Of a stretch of 31,040 nt of DNA, positions 8,160 through 16,294 are shown piece after piece. A program made the translations under genes and the position numbers. Origin of the DNA: Flavobacteriales bacterium UBA720. GTDB lineage: Bacteria; Bacteroidota; Bacteroidia; Flavobacteriales; Weeksellaceae. Below the pieces are notes generated by a model that was not told the origin of the DNA, searched no databases, and saw nothing but the letters and a program-made list of their open reading frames with translations. Within the stretch, counting starts at the first letter, position 1; every line of letters starts with the position of its first letter. The stretch spans positions 1 through 31,040 of the forward strand of contig DBLQ01000062.1 of NCBI GenBank assembly GCA_002297505.1, read 5' to 3'.

Positions 8160-9593
8160 ATGAAACAAAATTTATTATCATTAGTGGCCTTAGGTCTTTT
8201 ATTACCTATGGGCCTTACAGCACAGCAAAAGTCTACTAGTGCTAATTCGGGGTCTGAAAATATTGCGCCTTTCACACAGGAATCCAAAAGATTTAATGAC
8301 TGGGCCATTTCTGCGGGTGCAGGGGTGCCATTGATCCAGTCTGCTGACATGACTTCCATCAAAAACGGCAATGGGAAAAATCTTTTCGGATACTCTGCAT
8401 ATATCAGTATTGACAAGGCTATTACGCATGCCTTCGGGTTGAATCTGCAGTATGACAGAGGAGAAACAAGACAAGGTTATGCTTATACCAAGGATCATGT
8501 TACGCTGCCGGACCGTCAGATTGCGGGAAGAACGCAATACGATGCTATTTCCATCCTTGGTGATGTTAACTTTTCCAACCTTCTGAGAAGAATTGATAAC
8601 AAATCTCCCTTCAGATGGGCACTTCACGGTTATGCCGGTATCGGAACCTTGGCGTATAAGTCTTACAGACAAGATCCCGGACCTTATAATCAGATGCTGA
8701 ATTATGAAGCTAAGCCATTTAAAATTGGTTCATTGTTCGGACAAGCTGGTGCAGGTCTTAAATTCAAAATCAATAACAGATGGGATTTGGAAGGTAGAGT
8801 GATGTACGTAGTAACGGGAGATGATGCATTTGATGGCGCTGGCGTAGGACAGACCGGATATAACTTGACCGAAGATCAGATCTCTGATAATTTCTTTAAT
8901 ACAACGCTCGGAGTTACCTTTAAGTTAGGTAAACATGAATCTCATCTGATGTGGCATGATCCATTACAGGAGATCTATTACAAGTTAGATGTGCTAAACG
9001 ACAAAACTCAGGATATCGAAGTTTGTAAAAAAGGTGATGTTGATAATGACGGTGTATGCGACGATTGGGACAGACAGCTGGATACACCAGCCGGAGCTAG
9101 AGTAGACGGAGCAGGTGTGGCTTTGGATGCAGATCTTGACGGTGTGATCGATCTTTATGACAAATGTGTAACCGTTCCAGGTCCCGTAGAAAACAACGGC
9201 TGTCCGCTTGTGAAAAATGGTGGAACAGGCGTTGTAACCGATGATAGTGCGTTGTTGAAGGGGATTGAGTTCGATTTGGATTCAGACAGAATTTTGCCTT
9301 CCAATACACCGATCCTTAACAATGCGATCAATTATATCAATGCATCCGGAAGTAACTTCAAAGTGATCGGAAGTACCGATACAAGAGGGACAGAGGAGTA
9401 CAATCAAGGTCTTTCTGAAAGAAGAGCCAATAACGTTAAATCTTACCTGATCGAAAATGGTGCCGACGGCAAGAAGCTTGAGGCATTGGGAACTGGCGAG
9501 AGAAAATTGCTTTATCCAGAATGTGATCCTGCATCTAAATGTCCTGAGTGGAAAAACAGAGCAAACAGAAGAGTTTATTTCGAAGCTAAATAA
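8160..9593 (+). CDS. OmpA-family outer-membrane protein with TSP3 repeats (copy 2)
   Basis: 477 residues with the same architecture as the gene before it: signal peptide MKQNLLSLVALGLLLPMGLTAQ, barrel region, TSP3-like segment (about 287-348) and OmpA domain (about 369-477) with STDTRGTEEYN, LSERRANNV and NRRV. The TSP3 linker is almost identical in protein to that of copy 1 (both contain CDDWDRQLDTPAGARVDG), but the codons differ widely. The duplication is therefore old and the linker is under purifying selection. The barrels and C-terminal domains have diverged more. It ends 20 bp before an intrinsic terminator, closing the unit. Confidence 0.9.
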   Translation: MKQNLLSLVALGLLLPMGLTAQQKSTSANSGSENIAPFTQESKRFNDWAISAGAGVPLIQSADMTSIKNGNGKNLFGYSAYISIDKAITHAFGLNLQYDRGETRQGYAYTKDHVTLPDRQIAGRTQYDAISILGDVNFSNLLRRIDNKSPFRWALHGYAGIGTLAYKSYRQDPGPYNQMLNYEAKPFKIGSLFGQAGAGLKFKINNRWDLEGRVMYVVTGDDAFDGAGVGQTGYNLTEDQISDNFFNTTLGVTFKLGKHESHLMWHDPLQEIYYKLDVLNDKTQDIEVCKKGDVDNDGVCDDWDRQLDTPAGARVDGAGVALDADLDGVIDLYDKCVTVPGPVENNGCPLVKNGGTGVVTDDSALLKGIEFDLDSDRILPSNTPILNNAINYINASGSNFKVIGSTDTRGTEEYNQGLSERRANNVKSYLIENGADGKKLEALGTGERKLLYPECDPASKCPEWKNRANRRVYFEAK

Positions 9594-9613
9594 AATATCT
9601 TCATGATTATATT

Positions 9614-9637
9614 AAAAACCGCAGCAATGCGGTTTTT
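9614..9637 (+). terminator. Intrinsic terminator after the OmpA pair
   Basis: The stem AAAAACCGCA (9614-9623) with TGCGGTTTTT (9628-9637) closes on a GCAA tetraloop of the stable GNRA class and is followed by more T residues. Confidence 0.9.
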
Positions 9638-9666
9638 TTATGTTCAATATTTAATTAAATTTACGA

Positions 9667-11568
9667 ATGCTTTCGTCCATAGATTCCAATGAAAAATTAA
9701 TCCACAGAACCCTGAAAACTTTTTGGGGTTATGATAAATTTCGCGCACCGCAAAAGGAAATCATACTTTCAGTAATCCAAGGGAGAGATACGCTGGCGCT
9801 GTTGCCGACCGGTGGTGGAAAATCACTCTGTTACCAATTGCCAGCACTGGTTTTAGAAGGTCTGTGTCTCGTAATCTCTCCGCTTCTTGCACTGATGAAA
9901 GACCAGATTTTAACGTTACAATCCCTGGGAATAGAAAGCGAATTACTGAGTTCAGAATTGGATGAATTTGAGGAAGAAGCAATCTTCAATCGCTGCAAGG
10001 ACGGACTGATAAAAATTTTATACATCTCTCCGGAGCGCCTTCAAAACTCATTATTCTTAAGAAATATTCAGGATATCCACGTGTCATTCATTGCGGTAGA
10101 CGAAGCGCACTGTATCTCCGAATGGGGTTCAGATTTCCGGCCGAGCTATCAGAATATTAAGAATTTCAGACAGGAATTTAAAAATGTTCCCTGTCTCGCC
10201 CTCACAGCGACAGCCACTGACAAAGTGGTGGATGAAATTGCGCTAAAGCTGGGACTGCATCAGCCTGAAATCTTCAGGAAAAGTTTTAAAAGGGATAATC
10301 TTAATATTATCATGGAAAACACAGCGGATAAATACCAGCGGATTCTCGGCTTTCTGAAACAGAATCCTGCTTCCGGAATCATTTATACCAGAACACGGAA
10401 AGAAGCCGAGTACCTTAGCCAGTATCTCAAAAATAACCAATTTGCGAACGTTGATTATTACCATGCAGGCCTGGCGGCAAACGAAAAGGAAAAGCTTCAG
10501 AAAAGGTGGGTGGCCAGCCAATCTCATGTTCTGGTGTCCACCAACGCTTTTGGGATGGGCATTGATAAAGACAATGTCCGGTTTGTGATTCACCTTTCGC
10601 CATCGTCTACATTGGAAAACTATTATCAGGAGATAGGCCGGGCCGGCCGAAATGGTAACGAAGCCATCACGCTTCTGCTCTGGAATGAGCAGGAGCTCAG
10701 GCATATTGACGAAACTTTTCAGAATCAGATCCCAAGCAAATCGGAATATGAAAAAATCCTAACTTACCTCTATTCTATGTTTCAGGTGGCAGATCACGAT
10801 TGGACGGAAAAAACATTCTCCCTGGAGATTCAGAGACTAAGCGATTTGACAAAGCTTTCTAAAGCCAAAATCCGCAATATCCTTACTTTTCTGCATAATC
10901 AGGAATTGGTTTACTACAAAAATTCTCTTTCGGCCTCCACCATTCAGAGTGTTGTCAAGCCCGAGGATCTCGAACAGCTCAGCGCGTCGGACGCCTATTT
11001 TATGGAGTTATTGTTCCGGAATCTTCCCGGATTGGCCATTCAGAAAGTATATTTCAGCGATGCTGCGTTCTGTGCCAAGAACCATTATGATGTGCAGACT
11101 TTCAAGACCAGGCTGAAGCAGATGCAAAAAGCAGGTTATCTGGAATATCTGGACGGCGGTCAGCATGCCATCAGGTTCTTGAAACCAAGGAACGACCGGC
11201 ATCTTTCAGGTCAATATTGGGCATTGTTTCACAACATCCAGAAAAATAAACTCCGCAAGTGGGAAGAGAACAAGTTCTTCGTCCGCGACAATGATTTCTG
11301 CAAAATGAAGTTGATACTCACCTATTTTGGTGAGCGTGATGCTGAAAACTGTGGTAAATGTTCGGTTTGCAGAAAACGGAATAATTCCAAGAGAACTTTG
11401 TCCTCAGACATTGCAGAGCAACTTTCCGTCAAACCGATGTCTTTGGACGAAATTTGTGCGAGACTCAATTTTTACTCCAAAGAATCCATTTCCGAAACTT
11501 TGATTTTCCTTCTGGACATCGGAAAAGTAAAAATGTTGAACTATAAAACTTATATGCTAAATAATTAA
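9667..11568 (+). CDS. recQ: RecQ-family ATP-dependent DNA helicase
   Basis: 633 residues: a 3'-5' superfamily 2 helicase acting in recombination and fork repair. The N-terminal ATPase carries Walker A PTGGGKS (Lys52), ISPLLALMKDQ, the Walker B box DEAH (145-148) followed by CISEWGSDFRP, and TATATD. The second RecA-like lobe has the HAGL, STNAFGMGIDK and EIGRAGRNG motifs. The RecQ C-terminal zinc site is intact: Cys545 (FCKMKLI) plus Cys562, Cys565 and Cys568 (NCGKCSVC). A final helical segment (about 580-633) resembles a winged-helix end. No clear HRDC domain is present, which fits the shorter RecQ form. Many Bacteroidota have a second, longer RecQ, so this need not be the only one. fmt follows after a 234-bp repeat-bearing spacer. 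Confidence 0.92.
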   Translation: MLSSIDSNEKLIHRTLKTFWGYDKFRAPQKEIILSVIQGRDTLALLPTGGGKSLCYQLPALVLEGLCLVISPLLALMKDQILTLQSLGIESELLSSELDEFEEEAIFNRCKDGLIKILYISPERLQNSLFLRNIQDIHVSFIAVDEAHCISEWGSDFRPSYQNIKNFRQEFKNVPCLALTATATDKVVDEIALKLGLHQPEIFRKSFKRDNLNIIMENTADKYQRILGFLKQNPASGIIYTRTRKEAEYLSQYLKNNQFANVDYYHAGLAANEKEKLQKRWVASQSHVLVSTNAFGMGIDKDNVRFVIHLSPSSTLENYYQEIGRAGRNGNEAITLLLWNEQELRHIDETFQNQIPSKSEYEKILTYLYSMFQVADHDWTEKTFSLEIQRLSDLTKLSKAKIRNILTFLHNQELVYYKNSLSASTIQSVVKPEDLEQLSASDAYFMELLFRNLPGLAIQKVYFSDAAFCAKNHYDVQTFKTRLKQMQKAGYLEYLDGGQHAIRFLKPRNDRHLSGQYWALFHNIQKNKLRKWEENKFFVRDNDFCKMKLILTYFGERDAENCGKCSVCRKRNNSKRTLSSDIAEQLSVKPMSLDEICARLNFYSKESISETLIFLLDIGKVKMLNYKTYMLNN

Positions 11569-11583
11569 AATCGCGCAAAAACC

Positions 11584-11690
11584 ACATAGACACATAGACA
11601 AATAGGGAAAGATTTGTCCAAGAGGTAATATAAAACGTAAAATTGCATTTATTTATCCTTCAAACATCAATGAAAACTATGTGTCTATGT
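11584..11690. repeat. Spaced palindromic element (ACATAGACACATAG)
   Basis: ACATAGACACATAG (11584-11597) has a perfect 14-bp inverted copy, CTATGTGTCTATGT (11677-11690), with 79 bp between the arms. The homology continues weakly outward (AACC on the left, AGTT on the right). Within each arm ACATAG is itself repeated. It lies between recQ and fmt and looks like a dispersed intergenic repeat rather than a simple terminator. The 79-bp centre has no evident coding capacity. Confidence 0.7.
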
Positions 11691-11750
11691 AGTTGATAAA
11701 ATTCAAAAGATTCTAATTTTTTATCTTAAAATTTAAAATCAAATAGCTTC

Positions 11751-11792
11751 TATCAACTATCAACTATCAACCATCAACTATCATTTATCAAT
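11751..11792 (+). repeat. Heptanucleotide tandem repeat (TATCAAC)n
   Basis: Six consecutive 7-bp units: TATCAAC three times, then CATCAAC, TATCATT and TATCAAT. The array ends 10 bp before the fmt start codon, so it occupies the leader or promoter region of fmt. The first units are perfect, which suggests recent slippage. Confidence 0.85.
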
Positions 11793-11802
11793 TATAAAAT
11801 CA

Positions 11803-12750
11803 ATGACGAAATCACTCAATGTCGTTTTTCTCGGAACTCCCGACTTTGCAAAAGCTTCTCTGGAAGCGATTTTCAAATCTCATCATAAAATAGTTGGCGT
11901 GGTGACGGCGCCGGACAAAGCCAGTGGAAGAGGAATGAAGCTCACGCCTTCACCTGTGAAAGTTTTTGCAGAAGAGAATAACCTCAATCTTTTCCAGCCG
12001 GAAAAACTCAGAAATCCCGAATTTCTGGAATCCATCAGAACCTTGAATGCGGATGTTTTTGTAGTCGTAGCTTTCAGGATGATGCCGCAGGTATTGTTTT
12101 CGATTCCGAGGTTGGGCACATTCAATCTGCACGGTTCACTGTTGCCGGATTATCGTGGTGCGGCGCCCATCAATTATGCGGTCATCAATGGCGAAACCAA
12201 ATCCGGTGTCACAACGTTTTTCATCAACGAAAAAATTGATGAGGGGAATATTCTTCTACAAGCGGAAACCGAAATTTTACCGGAAGATAATGCGGGAACT
12301 TTGCATGACAAATTGATGGTCATCGGTGCGGATCTGGTGATTAAAACTTTGGACGGATTGGCGGAAAATTCCATCACAGAAAAACCACAGCCTCCAAAAG
12401 AAAATCCAAAAACTGCTTATAAAATATTCAAAGAAAATCTGAAAATCGATTGGAAACAAAGTTCTGAAACGATTCATAATTTCGTGCGCGGCATGTCACC
12501 TTATCCAACGGCTTTTACTGTTTTGAAAATCGGAGAGGAAGAAAAATCATTGAAAATCTTCAAAGGTCATTTTGAATTAGAATCCCATTCGAGACAAGCT
12601 GGCGATTTTGATATTTCTAAAAACGAATTCAAGTTCTACACAAAAGACGGGATTTATTATCCGGAAGATGTTCAGATTCAAGGAAAGAAAAGGCTGGCTG
12701 TGAAGGATTTCCTGAATGGGATTCAGGATTTCCACGAATTTAAAGCGTAG
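11803..12750 (+). CDS. fmt: Methionyl-tRNA formyltransferase
   Basis: 315 residues, the standard length. It formylates initiator Met-tRNA using 10-formyltetrahydrofolate, so it also depends on the folate pathway served by folK upstream. The catalytic triad is visible: Asn108 and His110 in FNLHGSLLPDYRGAAPI, and Asp146 in INEKIDEGNIL. An N-terminal Rossmann formyltransferase domain (VVFLGTPDFA) joins a C-terminal OB-like domain beginning near residue 205, containing IHNFVRGMSPYPTAF. The start follows a short heptamer repeat array. No clear -7 element is seen close by, so it may be read from further upstream. Confidence 0.95.
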   Translation: MTKSLNVVFLGTPDFAKASLEAIFKSHHKIVGVVTAPDKASGRGMKLTPSPVKVFAEENNLNLFQPEKLRNPEFLESIRTLNADVFVVVAFRMMPQVLFSIPRLGTFNLHGSLLPDYRGAAPINYAVINGETKSGVTTFFINEKIDEGNILLQAETEILPEDNAGTLHDKLMVIGADLVIKTLDGLAENSITEKPQPPKENPKTAYKIFKENLKIDWKQSSETIHNFVRGMSPYPTAFTVLKIGEEEKSLKIFKGHFELESHSRQAGDFDISKNEFKFYTKDGIYYPEDVQIQGKKRLAVKDFLNGIQDFHEFKA

Positions 12751-12757
12751 ACTTTCA

Positions 12758-12790
12758 GATGATAGACGGATAGATGATAGACGGATAGAT
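12758..12790. repeat. 15-bp tandem repeat after fmt
   Basis: GATGATAGACGGATA occurs twice in perfect tandem (12758-12772 and 12773-12787), followed by a partial third GAT. It begins 8 bp after the fmt stop codon. I see no hairpin in it. Confidence 0.75.
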
Positions 12791-12809
12791 ATTAGACTAT
12801 ACATAATGG

Positions 12810-12883
12810 CTTCGACGCCGTGCTGCCTGACCATTCTTAAATTTAGAGTAAAATAGGAGTTTTTACACTGAGCGCAGTCGAAG
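12810..12883. repeat. Degenerate CTTCGAC inverted-repeat element
   Basis: The right arm CTGAGCGCAGTCGAAG (12868-12883) is an imperfect inverted match to CTTCGACGCCGTGCTG (12810-12825). It is a decayed relative of the perfect element at 13788-13863, and the two bracket the endonuclease-like gene. Such CTTCGAC...CTCAG palindromes recur in intergenic regions of Flavobacteriia genomes as far as I know. Confidence 0.6.
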
Positions 12884-12911
12884 TGACTTTGAAATCAAAA
12901 AATATTTGAAT

Positions 12912-13742
12912 ATGAAAAAACTGATTCTAGGTTTGATGTTCACCTCTCAACTTTTCTTTTCTCAGGATTTGAAAGTGATGACCTACAACATCCGCCTGTC
13001 GTTAGAAAGTGACAAAGAAAACTCTTGGGACAACAGAAAAAATGATGCGCTGGCGCTGATGAATTATTATCATCCTGATTATTTCGGGGTTCAGGAAGCG
13101 GTTCCTCAACAGATGACGGACATCAAAACCAGTCTTAAAGATTATGATTACGTGGGCGTTGGAAGAGACGACGGCAAAAATCAAGGTGAATATTCTGCAA
13201 TTTTCTACGATAAGACCAAACTGGAAGTTACCAAATCTGGAACGTTCTGGCTGAGCGAAACGCCTGAAAAACCTTCGAAAGGTTGGGATGCGGCTTATAA
13301 CAGAGTTTGTACTTATGCGTTTTTTAAAATTAAGAAGACAGGCAAACAATTCCTGGCGATGAACCTGCATTTTGACCACGTCGGAGATGTCGCGAGAGTC
13401 AATTCTGCAAAGTTGATTCTTGAAAAAATCAAAGAACTCAACCCGAAAAATCTACCTTTGACTTTGACAGGCGATTTTAATTTAACAGATGATTCGGAAC
13501 CAATTAAAATTATTTCCAAGTCTTTGGATAATGCTTATTACCATTCCAAGACACCGCATTACGGACCAAAAGGAACGTTCACCGGATTTGACATCAACAC
13601 AATTCCTAAAGAAAGAATTGATTATATTTTCGTGAAAGGTTTTGATGTGTTGTCCAATAGAACAATTAATGACCGACGCGAAAATTTGCTTTATCCGTCT
13701 GACCATTTTCCGATTTTGGCGGAGATTAGTTTTAAAAAATAG
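12912..13742 (+). CDS. Secreted endonuclease/exonuclease/phosphatase-fold hydrolase
   Basis: 276 residues from the ATG at 12912 (a TTG at 12906 adds two residues). A signal peptide (MKKLILGLMFTSQLFFSQ) directs export. The rest is a single EEP domain of the DNase I/exonuclease III/inositol-phosphatase fold with its metal and catalytic residues in order: Asn26 (TYNIR), Glu62 (GVQEA), the HFDH region, Asp188 and Asn190 (GDFN), and Asp264-His265 (PSDHFPI). The substrate could be nucleic acid, a phosphoester lipid or an inositol phosphate; the fold alone does not decide. The gene stands alone, flanked by inverted-repeat elements and followed by a strong terminator. Confidence 0.85.
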   Translation: MKKLILGLMFTSQLFFSQDLKVMTYNIRLSLESDKENSWDNRKNDALALMNYYHPDYFGVQEAVPQQMTDIKTSLKDYDYVGVGRDDGKNQGEYSAIFYDKTKLEVTKSGTFWLSETPEKPSKGWDAAYNRVCTYAFFKIKKTGKQFLAMNLHFDHVGDVARVNSAKLILEKIKELNPKNLPLTLTGDFNLTDDSEPIKIISKSLDNAYYHSKTPHYGPKGTFTGFDINTIPKERIDYIFVKGFDVLSNRTINDRRENLLYPSDHFPILAEISFKK

Positions 13743-13745
13743 AAT

Positions 13746-13775
13746 AAAAATTCCTCTTGTGAAAGAGGAATTTTT
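13746..13775. terminator. Intrinsic terminator after the EEP gene
   Basis: A 13-bp stem AAAAATTCCTCTT (13746-13758) with AAGAGGAATTTTT (13763-13775) and a GTGA tetraloop, followed by further T residues. It begins 3 bp after the stop codon. Confidence 0.9.
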
Positions 13776-13787
13776 TATTGGTAAAGT

Positions 13788-13863
13788 CTTCGACTCCGCT
13801 CAGACTGACAATGTTCAATTATTACGTTTAGTATTAGAAATGTCACACTGAGCGGAGTCGAAG
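13788..13863. repeat. CTTCGACTCCGCTCAG inverted-repeat element
   Basis: A perfect 16-bp inverted pair: CTTCGACTCCGCTCAG (13788-13803) and its complement (13848-13863). An inner TGACA (13806-13810) pairs with TGTCA (13841-13845), leaving an AT-rich 30-nt loop. It lies between the convergent EEP and bglX genes, 16 bp from the bglX stop codon, and could also help terminate bglX. Confidence 0.8.
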
Positions 13864-13879
13864 TGTTTTCAAATGTTCT

Positions 13880-16102
13880 CTATTTATTCCAAACAATCTT
13901 CTTTGTCATCACATCGCTGGAATTAGTCCCGACCATTATTTCAAATTCGCCAGATTCCCAATCATAATTCAATTGATCATCATAGAATTTCAAATCTTCG
14001 GGAGTCAGTTTGAAACTGACATTTTTGTTTTCACCTTTTTTAAGGAATATCTTTTGGAAACCTTTCAGCTCCTTGATCGGTCTCACTACTTTCCCGAAAA
14101 GATCCCGGATATAAAGCTGAACCACTTCTTCACCATCGAAATTGCCTGTGTTAGCCACATTCACGTTGATGGTCAAGGTTTGATTGCCTTTCAAGTTGTC
14201 AGAACTTAGATTAAAATTGGAATATTTAAAATCGGTGTAACTCAATCCAAATCCAAACGGGAATTTCGGGTCATTATCCAGATCGATATAAGCAGAGACA
14301 TAATTTCTGTCCGTTGATTTTCCGGCAGGTCTTCCTGTATTGTAATGGTTGTAATAAATTGGGATTTGACCTTCAGTTCTTGGGAAAGTCATTGGCAGTT
14401 TTCCACCAGGATTTACATTTCCGAAGATAACATCTGCGATAGAATTTCCAGCTTCTGTTCCTAACCACCAACTGTAAACAATCGTCGGAATATTATCCGC
14501 CGCCCAATCAAAAACCAAAGGCCTTCCTGCGTTGATCATCAATACAATTGGTTTTCCGGTTTTGGCAATTTCTTTCAATAATTCTTCCTGAACACCAGAG
14601 AAATGGATATTGCTTCTGCTTTTTGCTTCGCCACTCATCGCATGGCCTTCGCCCAAAGTCATTATCACGACATCTGCCTTTTTGGCGGTTTCAATAGCTT
14701 CTGCGAACATCGATGTGTTGTCATCGTTTTCGTTACAACCTTTGGCGTAAAGCAAAGTCGAGTTTTTGTCTAATTGACTTTTTATGCCGTCAAATTGAGT
14801 CACAATTCTCTGTGCATCATCCTTAAAAGGAACCGACCAGAATCCGTGCATCGCCACCGCTTCTTTCCCGAATGGTCCAATCAAAGCGACTGTTTTTGTT
14901 GATTTTGACAATGGAAGAAGCTTCTTGTCGTTTTTCAAAAGAACCACGCTTTTTGCACCAAATTCTCGTCCGAATTTGCGATTTTCAAGATTATTGGTTT
15001 GTTGTTTTTGTCTGTCATTATTAGAAAACCTGTAAGGATCATCAAATAATCCTAATTCAAATTTTTTGGTTAAGATTCTTCTGACTGCATCATCTACGAA
15101 TTTGATATCGACTTTTCCTTCTTTCACCAATTTCGGAAGTTGCTCCATATAGATTCGGCTTTCCATATCCATATCACTTCCTGCAAGAATGGCTTTTTCT
15201 CCGGCTTCAGCATTGTCTTTGACATAGCCGTGCTTTATCATTTCGCCGATGCTTCCCCAGTCAGAAACCACGAAACCTTGGAAGTTCCATTTTCCTTTTA
15301 ATAAATCTCTCAGGATATATTTGTTGGCTGTTGCAGGGATGCCGTTGATGTCGTTGAAGGAATTCATAAAAGTGGCGACACCAGCATCAGCCGCAGCTTT
15401 GAAAGGCGGCAGATAAGTTTCGTTGAGTTGCCTCAAGCTCATATCCACAGAATTGTAATCTCTTCCGCCCACTGCTGCACCATAAGCTGCAAAGTGTTTG
15501 GCGCAGGCCATTATCGCATCAATATTTCCCAAACCTTTTCCCTGAAAACCTTTGATTCTTGCCAATCCGATTTTAGTTCCGAGGTAAGTATCTTCACCCG
15601 AACCTTCCATCACGCGGCCCCATCTCGGATCTCTCGCGATGTCCACCATTGGCGCAAATGTCCACTGGATACCGTAAGCGGATGCTTCTATTGCGGCGAT
15701 TCTTTCGGATTTTTCTATCATTTCCAAATCCCAGCTTGCTGCTTGTCCAAGATTGATGGGGAAAGTTGTTCTGAATCCGTGGATCACGTCCTGCCCGAAG
15801 ATCAATGGGATTTTCATCCGTGATTCTAAGGCTAATTTTTGGAAAGCTCTCGTTTCTTCTGCGCCCGTAACATTCAGCATCGAGCCGACTTTGCCTTGTT
15901 TTATTTCTTCCAAAACTTTTTTGGAGTTGGAGTTTTGTGGTCCTGTAGCGTATTCGAAACCGCTGTACTGGACGAGTTGTCCGGCTTTTTCTTCCAGAGT
16001 CATTTTGGAGATTAACTCATTGACTTTTTGCTCGACGGTTTTCTGAGCCTGAATGCCAACTGCGGCACCGAAGAACAGAAAGGAGAGGAAATATTTTTTC
16101 AT
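13880..16102 (-). CDS. bglX: Secreted GH3 beta-glucosidase (BglX-like)
   Basis: 740 residues, close to E. coli BglX (765). It is exported by MKKYFLSFLFFGAAVGIQAQ and removes terminal beta-glucosyl residues from oligosaccharides, probably in the periplasm. The GH3 N-terminal barrel contains KHFAAYG and the nucleophile Asp281 in VVSDWGSIGEM. The GH3 C-terminal alpha/beta domain (about 375-600) contains LIGPFG and TLGEGHAMSGEAKSRS, where the acid/base glutamate is expected. A fibronectin III-like domain (about 650-735) closes the protein. The gene is monocistronic. An IS1595-type element lies 56 bp upstream of its ATG, so its normal upstream region has been displaced. No clear -7 element remains; TACTTTTA (minus strand, 16142-16149) is a weak candidate. 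Confidence 0.92.
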   Translation of the reverse strand: MKKYFLSFLFFGAAVGIQAQKTVEQKVNELISKMTLEEKAGQLVQYSGFEYATGPQNSNSKKVLEEIKQGKVGSMLNVTGAEETRAFQKLALESRMKIPLIFGQDVIHGFRTTFPINLGQAASWDLEMIEKSERIAAIEASAYGIQWTFAPMVDIARDPRWGRVMEGSGEDTYLGTKIGLARIKGFQGKGLGNIDAIMACAKHFAAYGAAVGGRDYNSVDMSLRQLNETYLPPFKAAADAGVATFMNSFNDINGIPATANKYILRDLLKGKWNFQGFVVSDWGSIGEMIKHGYVKDNAEAGEKAILAGSDMDMESRIYMEQLPKLVKEGKVDIKFVDDAVRRILTKKFELGLFDDPYRFSNNDRQKQQTNNLENRKFGREFGAKSVVLLKNDKKLLPLSKSTKTVALIGPFGKEAVAMHGFWSVPFKDDAQRIVTQFDGIKSQLDKNSTLLYAKGCNENDDNTSMFAEAIETAKKADVVIMTLGEGHAMSGEAKSRSNIHFSGVQEELLKEIAKTGKPIVLMINAGRPLVFDWAADNIPTIVYSWWLGTEAGNSIADVIFGNVNPGGKLPMTFPRTEGQIPIYYNHYNTGRPAGKSTDRNYVSAYIDLDNDPKFPFGFGLSYTDFKYSNFNLSSDNLKGNQTLTINVNVANTGNFDGEEVVQLYIRDLFGKVVRPIKELKGFQKIFLKKGENKNVSFKLTPEDLKFYDDQLNYDWESGEFEIMVGTNSSDVMTKKIVWNK

Positions 16103-16150
16103 TATAAATCTTTTTGTCTCATTTTGAGAAATTGATAATTGTAAAAGTAA

Positions 16151-16158
16151 TATTTTAA
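16151..16158. repeat. Target-site duplication, left copy (TATTTTAA)
   Basis: TATTTTAA directly abuts the left inverted repeat of the mobile element and is identical to 19350-19357 on the other side. An 8-bp duplication is the size known for the IS1595 family. Confidence 0.92.
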
Positions 16159-16181
16159 GGCACCTACATACTATTTGACAC
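16159..16181 (+). repeat. Left terminal inverted repeat of the IS1595 element
   Basis: It begins GGCACCTACATAC and ends ATTTGACAC, and matches the reverse complement of 19327-19349 at 22 of 23 positions. The single difference is T at 16172 against A. Confidence 0.93.
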
Positions 16182-16253
16182 TAAATTAAAAAGAACTTTA
16201 AATAGCAATCTTATAATGTAATATTATAACGGATGTAATAATTAGAGATAAAA

Positions 16254-16287
16254 GAAAAGCTTATCTACGACTATAGATAAGCTTTTC
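16254..16287. terminator. Terminator-like hairpin near the left IS end
   Basis: A perfect 14-bp stem GAAAAGCTTATCTA (16254-16267) with TAGATAAGCTTTTC (16274-16287) and a 6-nt loop. It lies just 3' of the 61-codon minus-strand ORF, so it could end that transcript and shield the flank (bglX) from read-through. Confidence 0.65.
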
Positions 16288-16294
16288 ATAGATT

